Origin: Hoyosella rhizosphaerae
GTDB lineage: Bacteria > Actinomycetota > Actinomycetes > Mycobacteriales > Mycobacteriaceae
Direction: 5' to 3'
Length of the DNA: 64,000 bases
Assembly (NCBI RefSeq): GCF_014643175.1
Contig: NZ_BMJH01000002.1
Location: 682,001 to 746,000, forward strand
The position numbers were made by a program, and so were the translations under genes. The notes under the pieces are model-generated. The model worked only from the letters and a program-made list of their open reading frames with translations, ran no database searches and was not told the DNA's origin. Shown one piece after another: positions 1-6,766 of this stretch; position 1 is the stretch's first letter; every line of letters starts with the position of its first letter.

Positions 1-4
1 CAGG

Positions 5-1213
5 CTACTTCGCGTTGGTGAAGATGAGGTACTGCGCGGTGGCAAGTTGATGCGCTGTGGTCTCATCTGCATCTTGCGCTGCAGCAAGGAACTGTCCGTC
101 TTGGATCAAACAGTAGGTCAGCGCGAAGCCTCGTGGCTTCCACCAACACATGACCTCGCCGTCGAGACCTGGAGGCGCTGAAGCTGGCTCGAGGCCATGA
201 TCAGCGAAGGTGGCGGAAAAACGCTGGAAGAGCTTTTTCGAACCTTCCGGGGTGTCCGACAAATACACCGTTGTCGCGTCAACGGCGATACGTGTGGTGC
301 CGGTTTCTTGGTACCGCTGCAGTGACCCATCCGGGTTCGCGGCGAAGTGTGACCACCCTCGCGGCCCATAGATTGCTTGCTCACTTGTCTGCAATCCCTC
401 AGTTCTGGGGACGGCGTACCGCAGGACCTCGTCAACGTCCATCTGAATATTGGCGAATTCTCCTGCTGGTGTAGCAGGGAACTGAGCAACAAGGGTTTTC
501 TGCGCCTCTGTCAGGTCAAGAAGAAAATCCGCCGCCCACTGTTTGTGGACCGGGTTTACTTTGATCCAGGTGTAGAGCACGTAGTCCTGGAAGGCAGTGA
601 AAGCGTTTGCGGAGAACGCCACATCATCTTCCGTACTGCTAATGAGGGTGCCTGGGAGGCCGGAAATCGAGTTAGATTTGGGTAGCCCAAGTCCGAAGGG
701 ATCCTCGGTGAGCAAGTTGTGGTTCATCTGTTGTGCTGCCGACTGCGCCACAGTGGCGTCAGGGAAGCGAAGTACCGCGTGAACCGTCGACTTGCTGTCA
801 TCTTCAGTGCTGCGGGAGGTGGAGAACCCGGTCAGCATGTTGTGCTGCTGAGCGATTTCGGGGACGCTACCGGTCAGCAGGGTTCCCAATGAGTTTCCGT
901 CTTTGATGACGTACGTCGACATGGCCGCACCAACTGTGAGTTCATCATCAATTTCGGTTGGGAGAACGACGTATTCGGCTAGTCGCTGCCCTTCAACGGA
1001 GCGACCGAGGAACTCGTCGCCGACCGTGCCGAATGTGCCCCGTGCCGATGTGACGTAGTCACCGGCGTCGAGCAGCGATTCATCGACCGAGGCGGGGGAC
1101 ACAGCGGTGGACTCAGCCTTAGCTTCGTCACCGGTGATTGTGTTCTGTCCACACCCTGCAAGGACCGCCGCGATTGTCAGCATCACCGCTGGTGCTAGCT
1201 TCTGTGCTCGCAT
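5..1213 (-). CDS. Secreted lipoprotein (possible mycobacterial DUF7373-type)
   Basis: A 402-residue protein starting MRAQKLAP, with a short charged N-terminus, a hydrophobic stretch and a lipobox LAGC (Cys about residue 21), so it should be lipid-anchored on the outer face of the membrane. The ATG at 1213 follows GGGAGGGCAGGAG; an upstream TTG at 1231 is in frame but less likely. The body has no catalytic motif I recognise; the overall look recalls large mycobacterial lipoproteins grouped as DUF7373, which is from memory and uncertain. Its upstream region (1281-1312) carries the same bipartite motif found before the GrpE-like, Hsp70-like and repeat-protein genes, which ties it to that cluster. 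Confidence 0.8.
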   Translation of the reverse strand: MRAQKLAPAVMLTIAAVLAGCGQNTITGDEAKAESTAVSPASVDESLLDAGDYVTSARGTFGTVGDEFLGRSVEGQRLAEYVVLPTEIDDELTVGAAMSTYVIKDGNSLGTLLTGSVPEIAQQHNMLTGFSTSRSTEDDSKSTVHAVLRFPDATVAQSAAQQMNHNLLTEDPFGLGLPKSNSISGLPGTLISSTEDDVAFSANAFTAFQDYVLYTWIKVNPVHKQWAADFLLDLTEAQKTLVAQFPATPAGEFANIQMDVDEVLRYAVPRTEGLQTSEQAIYGPRGWSHFAANPDGSLQRYQETGTTRIAVDATTVYLSDTPEGSKKLFQRFSATFADHGLEPASAPPGLDGEVMCWWKPRGFALTYCLIQDGQFLAAAQDADETTAHQLATAQYLIFTNAK

Positions 1214-1280
1214 GTACTCCTGCCCTCCCAAGTGAGCTATACGTATGTCCTCGTCAGCGGTGCGCTGTGAGGCGTTAACA

Positions 1281-1312
1281 AGTTGGATGCAGCGGGGGAG
1301 GTGGAAGTGTCA
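1281..1312 (-). promoter_or_regulatory. Shared bipartite promoter-like motif, copy 1
   Basis: On the minus strand this reads TGACACTTC, 16 nt, then TCCAACT, ending 67 nt before the lipoprotein ATG. It differs by one base in each half from the copies at 3391, 6696 and 10115. The layout resembles -35/-10 elements of an alternative sigma factor. Confidence 0.55.
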
Positions 1313-1382
1313 CCGCATTCGTGAAAGTGATGCACGTCACGAGTATCGGGGTTGTGAGCGCTGCCGTGATCAGCGGCAACTG

Positions 1383-3224
1383 CTACGACGACAGGGTGGT
1401 GATGTGCTGCTCAAGTGCGTCAGCTTGGCTGGTGACGATGCGGTGGTTGCGGGCGAGTCTAGTGAGGGACTCTTCCCGTTTTTGCTGGTCTTGCTTGGCA
1501 GCAGCTTCGACTTCCCGGATCTGGCGCTGGACTGCGTCGCTGCGGTCTTTGAGGTAGTCGCGGTAGCGCAACACAATTTCGGGACGGGCCACTGATAGCG
1601 CCGAGTCGAGGGTTCGGGTGGCGTGCGTGCGAGTGGTCATGATGGTTTCCCGGAGCCAGGTCAGCAGATTTTGTTTACCGGTGCGCATGGCCTTGTAGCC
1701 GAGGTTGACGCTGATCCAAGCTGCCCCGGCGACAAGCCCGAACCCGGTGATGGCACCGAGCATGGTGGTCCCGATTACACCGATGGTGAGCAGGCTTGGG
1801 TCGAGCAGATCTTGGGTTTTCTTCCCGACTGTGTGCCCACTGGTGGACTGTGTTGACAGTGTCTGAGAGATCGATGCTTCGATGTGTTCGCACAGTACTG
1901 CGTTGCCGAACAGGGGCAGCAAAATTCGCCGCAGTTCCTGGGAGAACACAGTGAGTGTGCTCCCCACAGCTGTGTGCAGGTCGCGTTCAATTTCGGTGGC
2001 GAACTTTTGAGGGTTTCTCCGCAGCACCTCAAGGCTGCGCTTCTGGATTCGGGCGGTCCATGCTGTGCGCACCTGATCGAGTTGTTGATCGAGGTGTGTC
2101 GATGCGACGGTGCGGGCAAGATTGAGATCTCTGCCGAGGAACGCTTCCCACTGTTGGGATTGCTTTTTCAGGAGTTCGAGTTCTTCCCGATCTTTGTGAA
2201 GACCAGGTAAGGCTGTCGTGGTGTTCTTCAGCGCCTGTGCGTCTTGGCGGATAAGGGTGTCGACAAGTCGTAGCCCTTCCCGCGCTGTCCGCAAAGCATC
2301 GATCATTGATGCATGTGTGCCCGACGTGAGCCGGTCGATGATCGCGGCGCGCAGTTCTGTAACACCTGACGCTGCCTCTTCAGCGTTGCGTTGAGCAGGA
2401 TTATACGACGCTGCTGTGCTCGCCCGTAGGCTTGATACTCCGATGACTGGAATGTCGCGTTTTAAGTGGGTGCGCAACAACGTGCGATTCTCGTCGGCAA
2501 TGAGCTGCCAGCGGCGAAGGTTTTTGTCGGTCTTCGTTAGCGCCACAATGACGTTCTCGACAGTCATGGTGGCGTCCCGAATGAACGCCATTTCCGGTTG
2601 TGTGAGAGGGGCGCTGGCGTCGGCGGTGATGACAAGAACGCACGCCAGTTGCGCCGACGCTGATGCCAACGAGGCGTGTGCGGGGTCCAAGCCGCCGGTG
2701 CCTGGTGTGTCAATGACCGTCACATCGCCGAGCGGATTATCTGCCACCGGCACGAGGACACGAGTTGGCAGAATCTCCGTCTTCGGGTCAGCTACCTTAG
2801 ATCCGTGGACGCTGACCCAATCACGCAGTTCGCTGCGCGGCACCTGCCACGATTGATCCCCAGCAATAAGGTTGACCTTTGCGCCAGCATGTTTGCGTGA
2901 TTCGGGAATGAGATGGATCGCCGCGGTGGTGGTGAGTTCAGGGCCCACAGGTGACAAGCCCGGTTGGCGGGTGAGCGCATTAACTAGCAGACTTTTACCG
3001 CGTCCGACTTCACCGACCACCACAACGGCGCGGGTTTGGTGTTGGTCGCTTGCTTTCTGCTCTGCGAAGTCGGCGATCGAGCTGTAGCCATAACGTCGCA
3101 GTGTGGTGCATGCGTGTTCCAATGATTGGGCTGGTGTCGTCTCGGGGGTTGACCCGCTTGAGGTTGACGCGGGGGTGTCAGCAGTGGTCGCTGGTGCCGA
3201 ACCGCGGCCCGGTATCCGAACCAT
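1383..3224 (-). CDS. Dynamin-like GTPase, IniA-sized
   Basis: A 613-residue GTPase of the bacterial dynamin-like family. Visible motifs are the P-loop GEVGRGKS (residues 71-78), the G3 motif DTPG (172-175) and the G4 motif TKTD (230-233). A long helical region follows, then a hydrophobic segment around residues 478-510 (GVIGTTMLGAITGFGL) that could act as the membrane-inserting paddle, and a helical C-terminus. Mycobacterial IniA is about 640 residues and the partner IniC about 490; this protein and the 475-residue GTPase at 3894 match that pair in size, but here they are divergently placed around a GrpE-like gene. Likely role: membrane binding, repair or fission. The shared cluster promoter motif was not found upstream on this strand. 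Confidence 0.85.
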   Translation of the reverse strand: MVRIPGRGSAPATTADTPASTSSGSTPETTPAQSLEHACTTLRRYGYSSIADFAEQKASDQHQTRAVVVVGEVGRGKSLLVNALTRQPGLSPVGPELTTTAAIHLIPESRKHAGAKVNLIAGDQSWQVPRSELRDWVSVHGSKVADPKTEILPTRVLVPVADNPLGDVTVIDTPGTGGLDPAHASLASASAQLACVLVITADASAPLTQPEMAFIRDATMTVENVIVALTKTDKNLRRWQLIADENRTLLRTHLKRDIPVIGVSSLRASTAASYNPAQRNAEEAASGVTELRAAIIDRLTSGTHASMIDALRTAREGLRLVDTLIRQDAQALKNTTTALPGLHKDREELELLKKQSQQWEAFLGRDLNLARTVASTHLDQQLDQVRTAWTARIQKRSLEVLRRNPQKFATEIERDLHTAVGSTLTVFSQELRRILLPLFGNAVLCEHIEASISQTLSTQSTSGHTVGKKTQDLLDPSLLTIGVIGTTMLGAITGFGLVAGAAWISVNLGYKAMRTGKQNLLTWLRETIMTTRTHATRTLDSALSVARPEIVLRYRDYLKDRSDAVQRQIREVEAAAKQDQQKREESLTRLARNHRIVTSQADALEQHITTLSS

Positions 3225-3390
3225 CGTCGCTCACACCTTCCTGTTGGGCAGATAGTTTCCTGACGATAGCCGAACATCCCATGCGAGTGCTGTCTTTCCG
3301 ACACCCACCTGTGCGCTGGTCATTGGCGGACCTTGACCACCTGTAATCACCCGAGGTGGTCGAACCCTCGACCATGATCTCGTTTGTTCG

Positions 3391-3422
3391 TGACACTTTT
3401 TGGTCTTTGTGTGCGTCTAACT
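3391..3422 (+). promoter_or_regulatory. Shared bipartite promoter-like motif, copy 2
   Basis: TGACACTTT (3391-3399), 16 nt, TCTAACT (3416-3422), ending 36 nt before the GrpE-like start. Both halves are identical to copies 3 and 4. It lies in the 234-bp gap between the divergent dynamin-like gene and the GrpE-like gene. Confidence 0.65.
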
Positions 3423-3458
3423 ATGAGCTAGTGCCAGTTCGAAAGAAGGGGATCCGCC

Positions 3459-3887
3459 ATGACGCCGCTGATTATCGGTGTGCTGGTTGTCAGTGTCATC
3501 GCGATCACGGTGTTTGCTCTTGCAGCAGCACTGCTGGTGTACACCCGCACTCTTGCAGGTACTGCTGTGAGTCCTACACTTTCGCTACCGGGTGCAGGTG
3601 CCGCGCGGTCATCAGTTCAGGACTTGATCGCAGCGTACGACGTCGCCATCGACGAAGCCGACCGCACCCAGATCACCGCAGACCTCGCGGCCGCCGGAGT
3701 TGTCTCGCTCACCGCGATCGAGGGGGAAGCTTTTGATCCTTCCACCCAGCGCGCTGTTGCGACCATGCCCACTACCGATGCCTTTGAGGATGGGGAGGTT
3801 GCACTGCTGCACCGACCGGGCTGGAAAGATCAGGCAGGAATCATCCGGTACACCGAAGTGTCGGTGTACCGCTACATCGGAGAGTGA
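3459..3887 (+). CDS. Membrane-anchored GrpE-like nucleotide exchange protein
   Basis: A 142-residue protein with one N-terminal transmembrane helix (residues 4-28, very hydrophobic) and a small soluble domain. Residues 90-137 read like the C-terminal beta domain of GrpE: GEAFDPSTQRAV, then an acidic stretch, HRPGWKDQAGIIRYTEVSVY, corresponding to the GrpE signature in which FDP..HEAV is followed by a Gly-Tyr/Trp turn and the R.AxVxV strand. The long dimerisation helix of classical GrpE is mostly replaced by the membrane anchor and a short helix. A good ribosome site (GAAAGAAGGGG) precedes the ATG. It lies 6 bp before the dynamin-like gene and 3 kb from the membrane Hsp70-like gene, so a dedicated exchange factor for that Hsp70 is the natural inference. 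The GrpE relationship is my pattern match and needs a profile search. Confidence 0.65.
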   Translation: MTPLIIGVLVVSVIAITVFALAAALLVYTRTLAGTAVSPTLSLPGAGAARSSVQDLIAAYDVAIDEADRTQITADLAAAGVVSLTAIEGEAFDPSTQRAVATMPTTDAFEDGEVALLHRPGWKDQAGIIRYTEVSVYRYIGE

Positions 3888-3893
3888 CGCGGA

Positions 3894-5321
3894 GTGACGC
3901 ACACACCACAGCACACGAGTGACCCTGTCCTGAATGGTCTCGACCGGTGTTTGCACGCCCTCGCATCCGGTGGGGGTGACCTTCCCCAGCATGCAAACCG
4001 CATCGGGCAAATCCTATGGTCACCGCCGAGGGTGGTGATCACAGGACGCGTCAAAGCAGGTAAATCGACACTGGTGAACGCGTTGGTGGGCGCCCCAGTC
4101 GCCCAGACCGGTGCTTTGGAAACCACCCGCGTTGTCTCGGTGTATCAAGATGGGGCGCCCGCCCGCACTATTGTCGCAAAACGTGATGGTTCGTGGGACG
4201 AACGTCAGGTCCGGCCCGATGAAACCCGGCCCGACAGTTTTGGTTGCCCCCCTGAGGACATCCGGTATGTTCACCGTATTCTGCCGTCCGCTGCGCTACG
4301 AGCACTGACCCTGATTGACACCCCCGGTCTGTCTGCCATCTCCGGACATGGCGAAACGACCCGCGCAGCTTTCATCGAGGGGATGGACCAGACACGCACT
4401 GCGAGCGTGGAAGCAGACGCTGCAATATTTTGTTTCGACTCGACCCCCCGCGCCGACGAAATAGCATTTCTCCGCGAGCTTGGCTTCACCCCGTTGAACA
4501 CACTTGGGGTGTTAAGCCGCGCGGACACCTTTGGTGAAGGCGCATTCGGAGACACCGACCCCCTCGACGAAGCTGCCCGGCACGCGCAGGTACTCGCCCA
4601 GCAACTGTCGTCGACGGTGATGACTGTGGTCCCAGTGTCAGGCCTGCTGGGGCAAACCGCGCACTGCGGCCAAGTCACCGAACATGATGCCCGCACACTG
4701 CAGCAACTAGCGCACATCAACGGCTTCCCGCTCGCAGATCTGCTCGACAGTGATGCACCAGAGCCGTTGTCCGAAGGCGACAGGAACCGATTGCTGGGAA
4801 ACTACGCCGAATACGGCATTGTCTACGGCCGCGATCACGCTGCAGGCGGTGCGGACACGCTCGCGTCGTGGATGATGCACCGCTCCGGTGTGCCCCAACT
4901 TAGCCGCGTGCTGCACGAAGCATTCAGGTTCTACGCGACCCTTGGGCGTGCCGATCGACTCCTTGCTGAGTTTGACACTCTGGCCTATACCCACCCGGCG
5001 CGTGACCATATTCGCACGGTGGTGCACCAGGCTCGTTCGGATTCTGCGCTGCTGCACGTGTGGGTGTTTCGTGCGCTTAAAGGACTCCTCAAAGAAGACC
5101 CGAATTCCGCCCTCGTTGCGGAACTGACGGCACTGCTGAAACAGCCCACGGTTGCGCAGCAACTCGGGTTGCCTGCTGAGGCACCGCACCAGCAGGTTCG
5201 TGCCATCGCCCAGCAGCGTCTCGCCCGCGTTCAACATCACGCCATCCAGGGCGGATCGGCAGCCGAAGACACCGCACTGGCGGTCCTGAATCAGGTGTAC
5301 ACCGCGATTAGTCGATCATGA
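3894..5321 (+). CDS. Dynamin-like GTPase, IniC-sized
   Basis: A 475-residue GTPase with P-loop GRVKAGKS (residues 51-58), G3 DTPG (142-145) and G4 SRAD (208-211). It starts at a GTG six bases after the GrpE-like stop, so the two are probably co-translated from the promoter-like motif at 3391. Unlike the larger partner at 1383 it has no strongly hydrophobic paddle; the C-terminal half is helical. In size and in pairing with a larger dynamin it resembles mycobacterial IniC, a member of the isoniazid-induced iniBAC operon. The last six bases overlap an antisense toxin remnant (5316-5453), which suggests the toxin-antitoxin cassette was inserted exactly at this gene end. Confidence 0.85.
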   Translation: MTHTPQHTSDPVLNGLDRCLHALASGGGDLPQHANRIGQILWSPPRVVITGRVKAGKSTLVNALVGAPVAQTGALETTRVVSVYQDGAPARTIVAKRDGSWDERQVRPDETRPDSFGCPPEDIRYVHRILPSAALRALTLIDTPGLSAISGHGETTRAAFIEGMDQTRTASVEADAAIFCFDSTPRADEIAFLRELGFTPLNTLGVLSRADTFGEGAFGDTDPLDEAARHAQVLAQQLSSTVMTVVPVSGLLGQTAHCGQVTEHDARTLQQLAHINGFPLADLLDSDAPEPLSEGDRNRLLGNYAEYGIVYGRDHAAGGADTLASWMMHRSGVPQLSRVLHEAFRFYATLGRADRLLAEFDTLAYTHPARDHIRTVVHQARSDSALLHVWVFRALKGLLKEDPNSALVAELTALLKQPTVAQQLGLPAEAPHQQVRAIAQQRLARVQHHAIQGGSAAEDTALAVLNQVYTAISRS

Positions 5322-5453
5322 GAAGCGGGTAGTTGTGCCATGCGGGTAGTCGGCTTCCTCAGCTTTGAGCTCGTCCCACGTAACAGCGTGAACCTTGTTT
5401 CGAAGGATGCCTGTCCCAGGATCAAAATAGGGGTCATGATCAGCTGAGATCAT
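5316..5453 (-). pseudogene. Fic toxin N-terminal remnant, copy B
   Basis: A 45-codon frame starting with an ATG that overlaps the stop of the antitoxin above it (ATGA). Residues 7-21 read DPYFDPGTGILRNKV and continue HAVTWDELKAEEAD, which is the characteristic beginning of Fic/Doc-type AMP-transferases. It then runs into unrelated sequence and stops. The catalytic Fic motif HPFx(D/E)GNGR is absent, so no active toxin can be made. Nearly identical for its first part to the copy at 5734-5880. Confidence 0.7.
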
Positions 5454-5668
5454 GCGACCGTGCTGCGTCGTTTCTGAATACGAAGCTTCGTGCGCTGCCG
5501 AACTCGCTCGAGTCCTTCTTCCACAGTGATGCGACCTTCGACGTATTCCTGCATGTCTTTCTGCGCCTCAGTCGGAATCTCGCCGCCCTCGAGGCGGGCT
5601 GAGTGGATCGCATCATCAACGCTGCGGGCACGGCGCGCCTTCTCTGCGGGCGAAATACGGTCCGCCAC
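5450..5668 (-). CDS. VbhA-like antitoxin, copy B
   Basis: A 72-residue protein starting at a GTG preceded by AGGAAGGGG at good spacing; the frame is open further upstream but that part overlaps the probable promoter (TAAAAT on this strand at 5736-5741). The sequence VDDAIHSARLEG contains the class I Fic antitoxin inhibitory motif (S/T)xxxE(G/N) as SARLEG, followed by the second helix MQEYVEGRITVEEGLERV typical of VbhA-family antitoxins. VbhA proteins bind Fic toxins and block ATP binding by inserting the Glu of this motif. Here the downstream toxin is reduced to 45 codons. Close relative of the copy at 5877-6095, with a different C-terminal half. Confidence 0.7.
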   Translation of the reverse strand: MADRISPAEKARRARSVDDAIHSARLEGGEIPTEAQKDMQEYVEGRITVEEGLERVRQRTKLRIQKRRSTVA

Positions 5669-5733
5669 GATGATCCCCTTCCTCCGTGTTGTGGCCTTCT
5701 TTGTACGGCGACGCCGCTGTGTTGGTGTGCCGT

Positions 5734-5880
5734 TCATTTTACGGGGTCGAGCTGGTGCAGCCACCGGTTCCCTTCGTCGGCTTCCTCAGCTTTGAGCTCG
5801 TCCCACGTAACAGCGTGAACCTTGTTTCGAAGGATGCCTGTCCCAGGATCAAGATAGGGGTCGACATCAGGGGCGGTCAT
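5734..5880 (-). pseudogene. Fic toxin N-terminal remnant, copy A
   Basis: A 48-codon frame whose ATG overlaps the stop of the antitoxin at 5877 (GCATGA). It reads MTAPDVDPYLDPGTGILR, then NKVHAVTWDELKAEEAD, a recognisable Fic protein N-terminus, and then runs across the copy junction into the upstream region of copy B and stops. The active-site region is missing. Confidence 0.7.
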
Positions 5881-6095
5881 GCTACCGTGCCGCGACGTTC
5901 CTGCACCCTCTCAGCGGTTCGGCGTCGAATCCTGTCAAGGATGTCGCCGGAAGTGATGCGCCCTTCGGCGTACTCCTGCATGTCTTTCTGGGTTTCAGGG
6001 GAAACGTCGGCACCCTCGAGGCGGGCTGAGTGGATCGCATCATCAACGCTGCGGGCACGGCGCGCCTTCTCTGCGGGCGAAATACGGTCCGCCAC
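5877..6095 (-). CDS. VbhA-like antitoxin, copy A
   Basis: A 72-residue protein with the same GTG start, ribosome site and first 35 or so residues as copy B, including the inhibitory motif SARLEG. The second half differs strongly (GADVSPETQKDMQEYAEG then a distinct helix) and ends RRGTVA. It is the first gene of the two-copy cassette on the minus strand. With no intact Fic partner in the window, it may act on a Fic encoded elsewhere or be a relic kept by its own autoregulation. Confidence 0.7.
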   Translation of the reverse strand: MADRISPAEKARRARSVDDAIHSARLEGADVSPETQKDMQEYAEGRITSGDILDRIRRRTAERVQERRGTVA

Positions 6096-6305
6096 GATGA
6101 TCCCCTTCCTCCGTGTTGTGGCCTTCATTGTACGGCGACGCCGCTGTGTTGGTGTGCCGTTCATTTTACGGGGTCGAGCTGGTGCAGCCACCGGTTCCCT
6201 TCAAGGGTAAATATCGTCAAATTCTTGGAAGAGTGCGTGATAGGTGGCGGTTATGCCGGCAGCTGCTTGTTGTGGTCGGGCCGAACATCACTAAAAAGCT
6301 GGACA

Positions 6306-6336
6306 AGCCCGCTGCCCTCGCGGCGGGCAGCGGGCT
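6306..6336 (-). terminator. Hairpin, probable terminator
   Basis: Perfect 11-bp stem AGCCCGCTGCC / GGCAGCGGGCT with a 9-nt loop. On the minus strand it follows the stop of the gene fragment at 6365 and is followed by a T-rich stretch ending CTTTTTA. Confidence 0.55.
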
Positions 6337-6364
6337 TTCCAGTTTCAAAGCTCAGGTCGTGGCG

Positions 6365-6622
6365 CTAGCCGGGTGTGCTGGTCTCTGCGTCCTTTGCGGC
6401 GAGGTGCGCGTCGACGTCGAGGCGCATCTGCTGAGCTAGCGGCTCGTCCACGCTCACCGGAATCGGAAGACTGTCTTCCCTCCGGGCCATCCACAGCTCG
6501 CCCATTGTGAACCGGAACTCCTCGCTCTTGTCCGGCCACCACCGATAAATCTCGCCCAGATCGGCGTCGCTCGGGTCCGAGCACCACGGCTTCCAGCGAT
6601 CCGGATCAAGTCGCGACCACCT
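6365..6622 (-). pseudogene. Gene fragment without a start, product unknown
   Basis: An open frame of 85 codons on the minus strand with coding-like composition: Trp- and Asp-rich, for example RWSRLDPDRWKPW and EIYRWWPDKSEEFRF, then MGELWMARREDSLPIPV. It ends in TAG just before a hairpin terminator. Upstream the frame is closed by TGA and no ATG, GTG or TTG with a ribosome site precedes the conserved-looking part, so it is probably the 3' end of a broken gene. I do not recognise the family. The surrounding 6203-6760 stretch holds nothing else apart from the hairpin and the Hsp70 promoter region. Confidence 0.4.
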
Positions 6623-6695
6623 TCACACCTAGGTCATACGTCACTGAGAAGTCGGGGATGGATCACCCACATCAAATATGACTTGGGTAACACTG

Positions 6696-6728
6696 TGACA
6701 CTTTCAGGGTGCGGGGCTGCATCTAACT
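6696..6728 (+). promoter_or_regulatory. Shared bipartite promoter-like motif, copy 3
   Basis: TGACACTTT (6696-6704), 17 nt, TCTAACT (6722-6728), ending 38 nt before the Hsp70-like start. Both halves match copies 2 and 4 exactly; the spacer is one base longer. Confidence 0.65.
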
Positions 6729-6766
6729 CTGTGAGTCTTTCGTCTGGGTAAGGGGGAGTAGTCGTG

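Larger units (their letters stand above)
5349..6202. repeat. Tandem 427-bp duplication of an antitoxin/truncated-Fic cassette
   Basis: Two direct copies, 5349-5775 and 5776-6202, abut with no spacer. About 77 bp at the left edge (Fic start) and about 185 bp at the right edge (promoter, antitoxin start and first half) are almost identical, with only isolated mismatches. The central roughly 160 bp, encoding the second half of the antitoxin and the first Fic codons, is strongly diverged. This mosaic pattern is not what simple drift after duplication would give. Confidence 0.9.

Noticed and set aside
5669-5764. Longer 104-residue version of the antitoxin (and the same at 6096-6191)
   Set aside because: The extension is very basic, covers a probable -10 element, and a GTG with an excellent ribosome site lies further in; the third copy has its start at the same relative place.
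5349-6202. Tandem repeat as a CRISPR or insertion sequence
   Set aside because: Only two long copies that encode antitoxins; no short spaced repeats, terminal inverted repeats or transposase.
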